IMG/VR virus record: IMGVR_UViG_3300006104_000013
Coordinates: 35,553 to 99,552 of that record
Length of the DNA: 64,000 bases
DNA from: a virus
Strand: one strand, 5' to 3'
Positions 45,174 to 52,677 of the stretch are shown in pieces. Under the pieces are notes generated by a model. The model was not told the DNA's origin, ran no database searches, and saw only the letters and a program-made list of their open reading frames with translations. Position 1 is the stretch's first letter. The number at the start of each line of letters is the position of its first letter. Position numbers and translations under genes: made by a program.

Positions 45174-46277
45174 TTACTCCGTCGCATAAACAGGGAATTG
45201 TTGGTCGTCAAAATCGTCGATATCGAAGATGTCGATCCAAGGCACGTCTGGCCCGAAGGTCTTCATCATCTCGTCAAACTTGGCGATGCCCTGGCGCATT
45301 TCCATTTGGCCGATCTGGTACATGGATTTGCGCGGGAACCGGAAGGCGCGAGTCACAGGGGCGCTGCCGGTCATCTGAAAGACGAAGATGAAATCGATGG
45401 GGTCTGACAGTTTGGAGAAGGCCCTGACCCAGCGCGGGTCCGGGTTCCCTTGAAAAATCCCCTGACGAATGAAGGACCGAGCGATAGCCCCGGCGTCCAT
45501 ATAGGCGGCGGCCTGAATGTGGTATTTGTAGGACGCCATGCTGGAATAGATGGCCCTGTCCACCGGCTTATTCATCGGGTTTGAAAAGCTCTTCAGATCG
45601 ACCATCTGACGCAGCTTCAGGTAATCGATGCGGTGCTTGAGTCGGACTCCGGTCGCCGGATCAGTGTGAAGGATCGTCACCTCCGGATACCCGTCACGGA
45701 AGCACTGCGAAATATCCGGGTGCTTCTCGATCATCGCGGCGGCGATCTGGATTCGGCTGATCTGCTTTGCCGAAATCTGGACCAGGCCTTCATTTTCGAT
45801 GGCGTAATCGGCCACGATGCGATCCCAGATTTGAGCGGACGGATCATGCAGATAGATCAGGTTTGCCAGCTCGGGCTTTGATGTCGAGGACTTAAATCCG
45901 ACTCCCATCTCGGTGAGTTTGGTTTTCATGTGCTCGGCCGTCACCAGAGCGTCCGGGTAATCGGCCTTGTCCAGATTCGCAACGAACATGTCGTCGAATT
46001 TTTCCTGACCCTCCAGGATGCGGTAGCCATATGCCCGGCCCAAGATTTTGGCGTCGGTATCGGTGTCCTCTTCATCCTTCATCGGGTTCATCCAGGAGCT
46101 GGCCCAGAAGTGCATGTTCGACACGCGCAGGGCCTTGATGCCGCTGACCGACAGACGGTGGAGCCCGTGATAAACGTCTTCATCCAGGTTAAAATAGACT
46201 CCGTCATCCATGATGCTTGGATGTGGGTATCGATAGGCCACAGCCTCGTGTTTTTGGGTAAGTTCAGGATAGTCCAT
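45174..46277 (-). CDS. recE-like: RecE-like PD-(D/E)XK exonuclease (DUF3799 type)
   Basis: The protein has 367 aa from ATG 46277; an in-frame TTG lies three codons upstream. The catalytic signature is HRIDYLKLRQMVDLKSF (D...DLK), with an N-terminal YHGLHRLSVSGIKALRVSN block and helical lead ALGRAYGYRILEG-like typical of RecE/exonuclease VIII. It would resect double-stranded DNA for the adjacent RecT annealase. Confidence 0.75.
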   Translation of the reverse strand: MDYPELTQKHEAVAYRYPHPSIMDDGVYFNLDEDVYHGLHRLSVSGIKALRVSNMHFWASSWMNPMKDEEDTDTDAKILGRAYGYRILEGQEKFDDMFVANLDKADYPDALVTAEHMKTKLTEMGVGFKSSTSKPELANLIYLHDPSAQIWDRIVADYAIENEGLVQISAKQISRIQIAAAMIEKHPDISQCFRDGYPEVTILHTDPATGVRLKHRIDYLKLRQMVDLKSFSNPMNKPVDRAIYSSMASYKYHIQAAAYMDAGAIARSFIRQGIFQGNPDPRWVRAFSKLSDPIDFIFVFQMTGSAPVTRAFRFPRKSMYQIGQMEMRQGIAKFDEMMKTFGPDVPWIDIFDIDDFDDQQFPVYATE

Positions 46278-46518
46278 TTTTTCCAATTATCCCCGCTGCA
46301 ACGATTTTTTTCAGGTAAGACGGTGCTGTAGGGGCGACCATCTCGACGAATTCTTCCTGCCCGTAGATCAGAGACCACTTTATTCCCCAGCAGGTCCGAC
46401 CTTCCCTTCGACACGGAGGTCCGCGCATATCTGGGAGAGGGCCACACCTAGGACACGCCCTAGTTCCGTCTCTACGTTTTGATTTGAGGTGTTTTCCGCA
46501 TTTAGGACAGGACGCCAT
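46264..46518 (-). CDS. Small zinc-ribbon protein, 84 aa
   Basis: From ATG 46518 with an AGGAGG site, the protein starts MASCPKCGKHLKSK and has CPRCG near residue 23: a two-CxxC zinc ribbon followed by a basic region. It sits directly upstream of the RecE-like gene, overlapping it by 14 bases. The role is unknown; it could be a DNA- or RNA-binding regulator. Confidence 0.6.
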   Translation of the reverse strand: MASCPKCGKHLKSKRRDGTRACPRCGPLPDMRGPPCRREGRTCWGIKWSLIYGQEEFVEMVAPTAPSYLKKIVAAGIIGKNGLS

Positions 46519-46682
46519 GTTGGCCTCCTGGGTGGAGTTTGGGGACAAGGGCCTTCGCCCGGACTCCTTGGTCCTTGTCCCCGTCCCCTAATCTTGTGCG
46601 AAGCACAACAGACGAGCGAATGCGAGTCTGTATTAGGCCGCTCCCCTGGAGTGTCGGGCAGAGGGTTACAGCCGAATTCATA
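46519..46682 (-). other. Structured gap with shared 31-nt element
   Basis: No gene is seen in 164 bases. GGGGACAAGG at 46541-46550 pairs with CCTTGTCCCC at 46573-46582, and TTGTGC-GAA-GCACAA at 46594-46608 forms a second hairpin. The segment 46639-46669 matches 47203-47233 at 24 of 31 positions by eye. It lies between two genes of the minus operon, so it is probably transcribed as part of that RNA. Confidence 0.55.
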
Positions 46683-47057
46683 TTACTTCCCTTCCGCCGG
46701 TTTGCCAAACATTGTTGCCAATGTTCCCATCAATTTATCAGGGATGGCAATCAGGCTGGACGGCAGCCCATGTATGGTAACTGTCGGCGGCGTGAACACC
46801 TTCATCAAAGGTTTCCACCAGATGGCCGCCAAGATGGCGAGAAGCACCACCATGGAGATTTGTGTCCCGGCGAAGAAGTGAACCCCAGCCACCGATTCGA
46901 TGTATGCCAAGTTACTCGGTTCAAGCTCTTTCCCGGACATGATGCCAGATCCGAGAGCGGCGACCGGTGTGATAATGGCATTTACCCACCCGTGAATGAA
47001 AAAGGCGACAACAGATAAAGCCGTCCGCCAAAGGTATCCGTGTAATTTGTCCATCAT
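46683..47057 (-). CDS. Two-TM membrane protein, 124 aa
   Basis: The start is ATG 47057 (MMDKLHGYL, ribosome site AAGGAA); a second ATG follows. TM1 WRTALSVVAFFIHGWVNAII and TM2 VHFFAGTQISMVVLLAILAA are flanked by short charged loops, and the C-terminal part (TPPTVTIHGLPSSLIAIPD) is not membrane-like. Its role is not recognised. It sits between two structured gaps in the minus operon. Confidence 0.6.
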   Translation of the reverse strand: MMDKLHGYLWRTALSVVAFFIHGWVNAIITPVAALGSGIMSGKELEPSNLAYIESVAGVHFFAGTQISMVVLLAILAAIWWKPLMKVFTPPTVTIHGLPSSLIAIPDKLMGTLATMFGKPAEGK

Positions 47058-47243
47058 ACTTTCCTTAAAATCCGAGGATTTAGCCGTTGCATGGTTCACC
47101 GTATAGTCCCCACCCAAACAACGGCCGCCTCCGCATTCGCAGATGAATTTCCGAGAATTGAATAACAATTGTGAATGCAATTGTTTTCTCAAGTCTCGGA
47201 GTCGCTCCTCTAGGGTATTCGGCAGAAGGTTACGACGCGAATA
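47058..47243 (-). other. Structured gap with nested hairpin and shared element
   Basis: No gene is supported in 186 bases. CCGAGA (47151-47156) and TCTCGG (47194-47199) enclose a perfect 8-bp stem AACAATTG/CAATTGTT (47164-47171, 47178-47185), giving a nested hairpin. The 31-nt element 47203-47233 lies after the neighbouring stop and is shared with the other gap at 46639-46669. A regulatory or processed RNA is possible. Confidence 0.55.
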
Positions 47244-47669
47244 TTAGCCTTCAATCACCGGAGCGTTATTGAAGGACAGGGTTTTGATGTCGTCAGGAAC
47301 ATCCGCCAGCAGAGTCTTGCGCAGTTCTTCCTGCTTCCGGCGCTTTTCAGCCGACTTGATCTTCTGAATGGCGTCTTCTTCGACGGCGAGAACATTTTGG
47401 TAAGGGACTTGATCAACCTTGGAGATGACCCATTCCAAGATGGTCGAGGATTCCAAATCGACGTCAATATCGACTTCCTTCACCTTGACCACCGTCATTT
47501 TGCAGCGGGTATCGGTGGGGATCACCACCAGATCATCCGGCTTGATCGACTTATCGAAGGTCTTAAAGATAGTGCGGGGCGCTTTGGCCTCGTCAGGATG
47601 ATCACCATAGATGCAGGCCACGGCCCGGACGTCGCTGTTGATCAGAAAAACCGCAGTAGAAAAGTTCAT
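47244..47669 (-). CDS. Hypothetical protein, 141 aa
   Basis: The protein starts MNFSTAVFLINSDVRAVACI and has a coiled-coil-prone C-terminus (AIQKIKSAEKRRKQEELRKT). The C-terminal NNAPVIEG tail is acidic. The start overlaps the repressor stop (ATGA), so it is probably co-transcribed. Function unknown. Confidence 0.6.
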   Translation of the reverse strand: MNFSTAVFLINSDVRAVACIYGDHPDEAKAPRTIFKTFDKSIKPDDLVVIPTDTRCKMTVVKVKEVDIDVDLESSTILEWVISKVDQVPYQNVLAVEEDAIQKIKSAEKRRKQEELRKTLLADVPDDIKTLSFNNAPVIEG

Positions 47670-48109
47670 TTGGAGAGCTCCTTAGCAAGTGAATAGACCG
47701 CCTCACGCTGCGACGGTGATTTGATCGCGTGAAATGCGCGGACGAGCTCAAGAGTCACGCGGCGCAAAGTCGGGTCGAGTTCACCAACATCGACAGACCC
47801 GCCGGACGTTTTCGCAGGACTATTATCCTTCGTCACGTCGGCCATGTCATCAAAGAAGGCGGAAACGGGCTTGTCGAGAGCAGAGCTCATATCGTAGAGG
47901 CGCGATGCGCTGATGCGGTTTGAACCGCGCTCATACTTTTGGACCTGCTGAAATGTAATGCCAAGTCGTTCGGCAAGAGCTTCTTGGCTTAGGCCAGCGA
48001 TGCTCCGGAACAGACGGACCCGACGGCCGACATGAACGTCTATCGGGTTGGGAGAGCCATCATTAAGACGGCCGCGCTGCCTTTTGCGCGATCCAATTCC
48101 TTTTTCCAC
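47666..48109 (-). CDS. XRE-family repressor (lysogeny regulator candidate)
   Basis: The likely start is GTG 48109, with AGGAG 8 bases upstream, giving 147 aa. Residues about 25-80 form a helix-turn-helix: VGRRVRLFRSIAGLSQEALA, then ERLGITFQQVQKYERGSNRI, SASRLYDM. This pattern is typical of SinR-like repressors in Alphaproteobacteria. The C-terminal segment has a short helix pair (RRVTLELVRAFHAIKSPSQR). It faces the rightward early genes across 410 bases, where operator-like palindromes lie. It has no visible autoprotease site, so how it is inactivated is unclear. Confidence 0.82.
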   Translation of the reverse strand: MEKGIGSRKRQRGRLNDGSPNPIDVHVGRRVRLFRSIAGLSQEALAERLGITFQQVQKYERGSNRISASRLYDMSSALDKPVSAFFDDMADVTKDNSPAKTSGGSVDVGELDPTLRRVTLELVRAFHAIKSPSQREAVYSLAKELSK

Positions 48110-48166
48110 AATCGTAACTCCTGATTTCGTTCTCAATGGATGTAGGCTAACCGATAAAATAAAACT

Positions 48167-48216
48167 GTGCAAGCACAAAAAACCCATTTTATGGGTGCGC
48201 ATTTTAATGCTAGAAT
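48167..48216. promoter_or_regulatory. Operator-like palindromes between repressor and early genes
   Basis: ACCCATTTTATGGGT (48182-48196) is a perfect 15-bp palindrome and GCATTTTAATGC (48199-48210) a partial one with the same AT centre; GTGCAAGCAC with 4-base arms lies at 48167-48176. A -10-like TAGAAT (48211-48216) follows for the + strand, and TTGCAC with TAGCCT forms a weak minus promoter. The repeats are good repressor operator candidates. No gene is clearly visible in 48217-48518. Confidence 0.6.
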
Positions 48217-48518
48217 CCTGAGAGATTTATGGTTAAATCGGTTTTTGAAGGGGGATGGGATTTTCCTTGGTGGCCACAAACCACGGTTTCCACATAAATA
48301 TGCTGCTGATGCTAAACACAGGGACCTTCGTACTATCATTACTCTGTGGTCTGACTCTTTCATCGGGAGATGGTGTCATGACAGGTCAAGCCCGACCGTC
48401 CCAGCAAAAGAATATCGAGTAATCAGCGGAAGGTATGGCGGCTGGAAATTGGGGATGCCGGAATGAGCCGGTTGACCTGAGATCTGGCCGTCGCTCTCTC
48501 AATCCAAAGGAAAACAAT

Positions 48519-48983
48519 ATGGCGGTAGTGTTCCAACATGAGACGACGGTCTCTATACAAGCGTGTCAGGACGGCGGGGCGGACCCCCTTGAAGTAAATG
48601 TTCGGCTAAATTTGCGCGGCAGTCAGGGGCGTCGCGGACGTTTTTATGGCGAACCTGGAGACTGCTATCCCAGCGAGGATGCAGAAATAGACCTACTCAG
48701 CGTTGACATCGAAAGCAATCAAGTCTGTCCGAGATGCGAGGGGGCTGGACAAGTCTTCTGCGACTCCGCGCCGTCAGACACGACAACGATCATCTGTTCG
48801 ATGTGTCGTGGAAAGGGGCGCTATACGTCATATCGCCCATCCACACCGGAAGATTACGCTATCGTCAGCGCTGCCCTTACCTTTACACAAGACAAGGGCA
48901 ATTGGGCCGCTATAGGGGAATCCCTCGACGAGCAAATTGTTGGGGACCGAGAATATTTTGCTGAGCTCCGGAGGGACGCATGA
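48519..48983 (+). CDS. Early zinc-ribbon protein, 154 aa
   Basis: From ATG 48519 (AAGGAA site) the protein has CPRCEGAGQVFC near residue 70 and CSMCRGKGRY after it: DnaJ-type CxxCxGxG-like repeats that form a zinc site. The front half is polar. It is the first clear early gene after the operators, and its stop overlaps the next start (ATGA). It may be a small regulator or nucleic-acid-binding protein; the exact role is unknown. Confidence 0.65.
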   Translation: MAVVFQHETTVSIQACQDGGADPLEVNVRLNLRGSQGRRGRFYGEPGDCYPSEDAEIDLLSVDIESNQVCPRCEGAGQVFCDSAPSDTTTIICSMCRGKGRYTSYRPSTPEDYAIVSAALTFTQDKGNWAAIGESLDEQIVGDREYFAELRRDA

Positions 48984-49132
48984 AGAATCACTATATTCCT
49001 TCAGTGGTGGACTGCCACACGCACTCGACTCTGGCCAGATTGTGGGCTGACACGAATGGCCGTAAGCCAATGACAGACTCCGAGATCGAGAAATCAAGGT
49101 GGTGCGGTGAGTGCCCGGTTCGTCGCCAGTAA
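48980..49132 (+). CDS. Small Cys/His-containing protein, 50 aa
   Basis: ATG 48980 overlaps the preceding stop (ATGA). The sequence MKNHYIPSVVDCHTHSTLAR, then SRWCGECPVRRQ gives DCHTH and CGEC, possible metal ligands. The overlap on both sides and the small size fit a phage early gene. Function unknown. Confidence 0.5.
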   Translation: MKNHYIPSVVDCHTHSTLARLWADTNGRKPMTDSEIEKSRWCGECPVRRQ

Positions 49133-49454
49133 GTTCTATGATTCCTACTGGAAAAACCTCAAGAAAGGGATTTCTGTAGATCCGCGTTCCCTCCTAATTC
49201 CGGGGGCCAGATGGACTCCCGGATGCTGGTCGCCATCACGCTGCGAATGGTATCGGCAGGCCAGCCCGGAAGTCCAGTTGGAAATCATGGCCTGGATCTC
49301 AAAGGAAGGTGAGCGAAAAAAATGCCACAGAACGCACCTTCCTGATAATCTGAAGTTGACCTCTGTACCAAATGATGGGACGATAAAAGATGTTGAACGC
49401 TTATCTAAAGACATGGATGTCGGAAAACAAGAAGCCGCTGCAATGGCTGGCTGA
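49107..49454 (+). CDS. Hypothetical early protein, 115 aa
   Basis: The reading frame begins at GTG 49107, inside the end of the previous gene, and encodes a basic protein with a Trp-rich middle (GARWTPGCWSPSRCEWYR). It overlaps the Cro-like gene at its end by 65 bases. The long overlap lowers trust in the exact ends. Confidence 0.45.
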   Translation: MSARFVASKFYDSYWKNLKKGISVDPRSLLIPGARWTPGCWSPSRCEWYRQASPEVQLEIMAWISKEGERKKCHRTHLPDNLKLTSVPNDGTIKDVERLSKDMDVGKQEAAAMAG

Positions 49455-49587
49455 CGGTTTGAATTTGTCCAGACATACGGTAAAGAAATGGGGGACTATC
49501 CCCCCAGAGTATTGTGTTGCTATTGAAAAAATGACCAATGGCAATGTTACGCGGTATCAACTTCGACCTGATGTTTTTGGAGATTAA
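49390..49587 (+). CDS. YdaS/Cro-like HTH protein, 65 aa
   Basis: The segment PLQWLADGLNLSRHTVKKWG, then IPPEYCVAIEKMTNGNVTRY, then QLRPDVFGD matches the YdaS/Cro-type helix-turn-helix antitoxin/repressor family, where the RYxLRPDVFG ending is diagnostic. Opposite the XRE repressor and transcribed with early genes, it could act like Cro. It overlaps its upstream neighbour; ATG 49417 is an alternative start. Confidence 0.78.
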   Translation: MLNAYLKTWMSENKKPLQWLADGLNLSRHTVKKWGTIPPEYCVAIEKMTNGNVTRYQLRPDVFGD

Positions 49588-49589
49588 CT

Positions 49590-49850
49590 ATGAATGAAGA
49601 AAGTACAAACACGATCGGCGGGATCGCTGCCGATGCATTGAAACAGTGCATTGATCGGGTGGAGCGCCTCGAAGAAGAGAAAAAGGGAATCACGTCTGGT
49701 ATCAAGGACGTCTATGCGCAGTCCAAGTCCCAGGGCTTTGACCCCAAGATAGTCCGAAAGATCGTCTCGTTGCGAAAGATCGAGCGCAGCGAACGTGAAG
49801 AGCAAGACCAGCTCACCGAGCTGTACATGGCAGCGTTGGGGATGTCGTAA
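49590..49850 (+). CDS. gapR-like: GapR-like DNA-binding protein (DUF2312)
   Basis: The 86-aa protein has IGGIAADALKQCIDRVERLE, EEKKGITSGIKDVYAQSKSQ and GFDPKIVRKIVSLRKIERSE, ending LTELYMAALGMS. This is the GapR family, a chromosome-binding protein of Alphaproteobacteria that clamps overtwisted DNA ahead of forks. A phage copy could serve phage replication or interfere with host GapR. It is good evidence for an alphaproteobacterial host. Confidence 0.85.
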   Translation: MNEESTNTIGGIAADALKQCIDRVERLEEEKKGITSGIKDVYAQSKSQGFDPKIVRKIVSLRKIERSEREEQDQLTELYMAALGMS

Positions 49851-49852
49851 TC

Positions 49853-50251
49853 ATGGATGATACAAACGGAAACCTGCCGACCATTCTGCGCGGCATCACC
49901 GATGCTATTCAGATGTGCCATGGGGCATCTAAGACTGCCGGATGGTGGACAAACCTTGCTACCGGTGAAAGCACAGTCGGCACCCGCAACAAAGGGGAGC
50001 TCTTGATGCTGATCGTCTCCGAAGTCGCCGAGGCGATGGAAGGGGAACGGAAGAATCGGATGGATGACCATCTACCCCACCGTAAAATGGTCGAGGTCGA
50101 ACTGGCAGATGCCATTATCCGAATCTTTGACTATGCGGGGGCTTTCAATCTTGATTTGGCCGGGGCAATGCTGGAAAAGCTGGCATACAACGCCAGCAGA
50201 GCCGATCACAAAATCGAGAGCAGACTCTTGGACGATGGAAAGAAGTTCTAG
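49853..50251 (+). CDS. MazG-like NTP pyrophosphohydrolase
   Basis: The 132-aa protein has the helical MazG signature: LLMLIVSEVAEAMEGERKN, followed by HRKMVEVELADAIIRIFDYA. The E-x2-E and E-x3-D residues bind Mg2+ in this family, which removes pyrophosphate from NTPs. Phage MazG proteins may adjust nucleotide pools or alarmone levels. It overlaps the nuclease gene by one base and follows the GapR-like gene. Confidence 0.82.
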   Translation: MDDTNGNLPTILRGITDAIQMCHGASKTAGWWTNLATGESTVGTRNKGELLMLIVSEVAEAMEGERKNRMDDHLPHRKMVEVELADAIIRIFDYAGAFNLDLAGAMLEKLAYNASRADHKIESRLLDDGKKF

Positions 50252-50634
50252 TGCTTAGACCTGAACAACAGCTTCAGATCCTCGTCGTTCAGTACCTGGA
50301 GTTGATCGAGAAGACGACTCCGGGTTTTCTGTTTTTCCACACCCCCAATGGCGGCGGCCGGTCGAAGGTCGAGGGGGGGATTCTCAAGGCGATGGGGGTG
50401 AAGTCCGGGGTGCTGGACATCCAAATCCTGTTCAACGGACAGCCATATTTCATCGAGATGAAAAAACCGAGGGTGATGCTCCCATCTGGGAAGATGTCGA
50501 AGTCAGAAGAGAAACCGTCCGACTCTCAGGAGGCCTTCATGGAGAAGCTCGACAAGCAGGGCATCCCATGGGCCGTTTGCCGGTCGCTGGAGGACGTTCA
50601 GGATGCCCTCCGGCGATGGAAGATGATCCGCTAA
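50251..50634 (+). CDS. VRR-NUC endonuclease
   Basis: The 127-aa protein starts at GTG 50251 (TAGTG overlap). LFFHTPNGGGRSKVEGGIL, VKSGVLDIQILFNGQPYFIE and MKKPRV give the VRR-NUC core, a PD-(D/E)XK-type nuclease with D and ExK catalytic residues; the C-terminal SDSQEAFMEKLDKQGIPWAV helix fits too. Free-standing VRR-NUC proteins cut branched DNA such as Holliday junctions. It converges with the minus-strand zinc protein. Confidence 0.85.
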   Translation: MLRPEQQLQILVVQYLELIEKTTPGFLFFHTPNGGGRSKVEGGILKAMGVKSGVLDIQILFNGQPYFIEMKKPRVMLPSGKMSKSEEKPSDSQEAFMEKLDKQGIPWAVCRSLEDVQDALRRWKMIR

Positions 50635-50888
50635 TCAAAGTCCCGATCCAGAATGCCGTCCCCTTGAAAATCCAACATCGCCCTGGTCTTCTTAGGGCCA
50701 CGCGGCAGGCAGCCACAGCTCTTTTTCTGCCCCTTCTTGAGGTGCGCCGAGTCGGCCACCGTTTCCTTCCCACACCCGCATTTACAGATCCAGAGGGTGT
50801 CCTTCCCTCTGCGCTCTAAAAACCGCAGGACGGTCAGGCCGCCGAACCGCTTCCCAGTCAGGTCGAAGATTTTCTTGGTGCCGGTCAC
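50631..50888 (-). CDS. AP2/HNH-associated zinc-ribbon protein, 85 aa
   Basis: The start is GTG 50888, overlapping the Rha gene stop (GTGA). KIFDLTGKRFGGLTVLRFLE, ICKCGCGKETVADSAHLKKG and QKKSCGCLPRG match the N-terminal zinc-ribbon segment of AP2/HNH mobile-endonuclease proteins (CxCGC...SCGCL). The DNA-binding AP2 or HNH domain is not present. It could be a stand-alone DNA-binding protein or a remnant. Confidence 0.65.
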   Translation of the reverse strand: MTGTKKIFDLTGKRFGGLTVLRFLERRGKDTLWICKCGCGKETVADSAHLKKGQKKSCGCLPRGPKKTRAMLDFQGDGILDRDFD

Positions 50889-51676
50889 AGCATTTTCCCC
50901 TGCTTCGGGGCGTCCAGTCCGAGCTTCTTGGCGATTACCGCCAGCGCCTCGAACGAGCACAGGACTTCCTGCCGGTGCTTTTCGACCATAATGCCGCCCG
51001 CACTTTTCGACCGGACGTAATAAGGCACGATCCGGTGCTTGAGCAGCTTGCGGTTCACCATCGTCTGGTGGGCGTAGGTCTCGCCATTGCGTTCGTAGAT
51101 CATTTTGGCGGCGATCATGCGGTCGCGCAGCTTGCGCGGTCCCTGGTCGAGGTTCTTGGCCAACTGGGCGATTGTCAGCCACCCGTCTTCGCCGACGATG
51201 GCGTCGAGGATATTGGCCTTCGGCTCCAGCTTGGCCACCTTGGCGGTCTTAACGGCCAGTTCAGCGGTGAGGCGCTTCTTGTCTTCGGCGTAGGCCGTCA
51301 GCAGGGGTAGAAGGTGGTCAGGATTGCGGAAGTCGATCTGCGGAGTCGCCTTGAGGGCCTCTTCCATGGCGTTGAACCTGGAGATATATGCGATTTTGAA
51401 TTTAAGGGCATCTTCTCCCGTGAATCCCATGACCAGGATGGCGAACCCGTCCTTCGTCATATCGTAACTCGCTATCGACGCGCCGGTTAAGTCATTGATA
51501 TATATCGGTCGAAAATTTGGCGCGAGGTCGTCCGGTGATTTCGCAATAAGATTTTTGATTGCCTCATGGACGTGCTTCGGTTCCTTTTTGAAGATGGCCG
51601 TCACTTCCCGGCTGTTCGTAAATACCTTTCCGTCACGGACAAAGACGGTCTGATCAATCTGCTCCAAATCATGCAT
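50885..51676 (-). CDS. Rha-family antirepressor with KilAC domain
   Basis: From ATG 51676 the protein has 263 aa. The N-terminal Rha domain (VFVRDGKVFTNSREVTAIFK, then DMTKDGFAILVMGFTGEDAL, KFKIAYISRFNAMEEAL) is followed by a KilAC/antirepressor C-terminal domain (GEDGWLTIAQLAKNLDQGPR, KLRDRMIAAKMIYERNGETY). Such proteins switch phage lytic genes or bind repressors. It is transcribed against the early genes and divergent from a ribbon-helix-helix gene, which suggests local regulation. Confidence 0.82.
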   Translation of the reverse strand: MHDLEQIDQTVFVRDGKVFTNSREVTAIFKKEPKHVHEAIKNLIAKSPDDLAPNFRPIYINDLTGASIASYDMTKDGFAILVMGFTGEDALKFKIAYISRFNAMEEALKATPQIDFRNPDHLLPLLTAYAEDKKRLTAELAVKTAKVAKLEPKANILDAIVGEDGWLTIAQLAKNLDQGPRKLRDRMIAAKMIYERNGETYAHQTMVNRKLLKHRIVPYYVRSKSAGGIMVEKHRQEVLCSFEALAVIAKKLGLDAPKQGKML

Positions 51677-51762
51677 TTTATATGACTCCGTTGTTGACTG
51701 CTCACTATGTAAACATATAACGTAACCCACAGCAAGCATTTTACAACACAAGGTAAACTTCA

Positions 51763-51921
51763 ATGGGCGATCTAAAGGTCACTTACTCGTTCCGAGTTCC
51801 GACAGAATACAAAACCGCGATGGTGAAGGCGGCCAAGGCCCTCGACCAGACGCCGTCAAAACTCCTGATGATCATCCTGCGGGACTGGTTGATCAGGAAC
51901 CGGTATCTGGATGAGATGTAG
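51763..51921 (+). CDS. Ribbon-helix-helix DNA-binding protein, 52 aa
   Basis: The sequence MGDLKVTYSFRVPTEYKTAM, VKAAKALDQTPSKLLMII, LRDWLIRN shows the ribbon-helix-helix pattern of Arc/CopG-like repressors. It is divergent from the Rha gene across 86 bases, where both promoters must lie, so it may regulate that pair. ATG 51763 with AGGT upstream. It fills a gap in an otherwise dense region. Confidence 0.65.
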   Translation: MGDLKVTYSFRVPTEYKTAMVKAAKALDQTPSKLLMIILRDWLIRNRYLDEM

Positions 51922-51980
51922 TTTTTTAAATCTGGGTCTCCTCAAAATTGAGGACACCCCCATCAACAAAGGAAAAATCA

Positions 51981-52139
51981 ATGAGCGACCAGAAATACAT
52001 CTGCATGGAAGGTGGTGGAGGTCTCGCTGGCGTCGATGGACTCCGGGATGCAGGTTGTCTGCCGACCGTCATGCTCGAACTGGAAGCTCTGATCGGTCTG
52101 GAATACGTCGATGACGAGGGGGAAGCGGAGTCGCCGTAG
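51981..52139 (+). CDS. Small hypothetical protein, 52 aa
   Basis: ATG 51981 follows AAAGGA. The sequence MSDQKYICMEGGGGLAGVDG, then LRDAGCLPTVMLELEALIGL, VDDEGEAESP is acidic with one Gly-rich loop. It lies between the ribbon-helix-helix and HNH genes. No function is assigned. Confidence 0.5.
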   Translation: MSDQKYICMEGGGGLAGVDGLRDAGCLPTVMLELEALIGLEYVDDEGEAESP

Positions 52140-52197
52140 TTGACTATTTGATCCACGTCGGTTAGTTACAACTGCCGTGGATCAAAAACAGGAGCCT

Positions 52198-52677
52198 ATG
52201 ATGTCAGGTAAAAACTCCAGAAGGGGTGGCGGGAAGGGGTTGGCGTTCATAAAGAAATCAATTTCTGAGCCGACGAACGAATGTATCGAGTGGCCATATT
52301 ACCGAATGAAAAACGGATACGGACAACTCGGAACACATTTGGGAATGTCTCTGGCTCACAGAGTCGCGTGTGCGATGTTCTACGGCCCCCCACCTGATGA
52401 TAAGCCGCAAGCCGCACATATTTGTGGAAATAGGGGGTGTGTAAACCCTCTCCACCTCCGCTGGTCTAACCAATCAGAGAATGAACTTGATAAGCTCGGA
52501 CACGGGACTTGGTTTACTAGATTTGGTGGCGCAAAAGTAAATGACGATTTGGTGCGAAAGCTAAGGGCTGAAAGGGATTCTGGCATTCCAAACCGTGACC
52601 TCGCGAGGATTTATGGGATACCAAAATCAACTGTGAACAAAATTGTCAACAGAATCACATGGAAGCACGTCAAATGA
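52198..52677 (+). CDS. HNH endonuclease (HNH_3-like)
   Basis: From ATG 52198 (AGGAG site) the protein has 159 aa. The core is AHRVACAMFYGPPPDD, AAHICGNRGCVNPLHLRW with ICGNRGCVNPLH as the metal-binding HNH finger, followed by a DNA-binding helix (DLVRKLRAERDSGIPNRDLA). It resembles mobile HNH homing enzymes. It sits immediately upstream of the MT-A70 gene with a 4-base overlap at its stop. Confidence 0.82.
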   Translation: MMSGKNSRRGGGKGLAFIKKSISEPTNECIEWPYYRMKNGYGQLGTHLGMSLAHRVACAMFYGPPPDDKPQAAHICGNRGCVNPLHLRWSNQSENELDKLGHGTWFTRFGGAKVNDDLVRKLRAERDSGIPNRDLARIYGIPKSTVNKIVNRITWKHVK

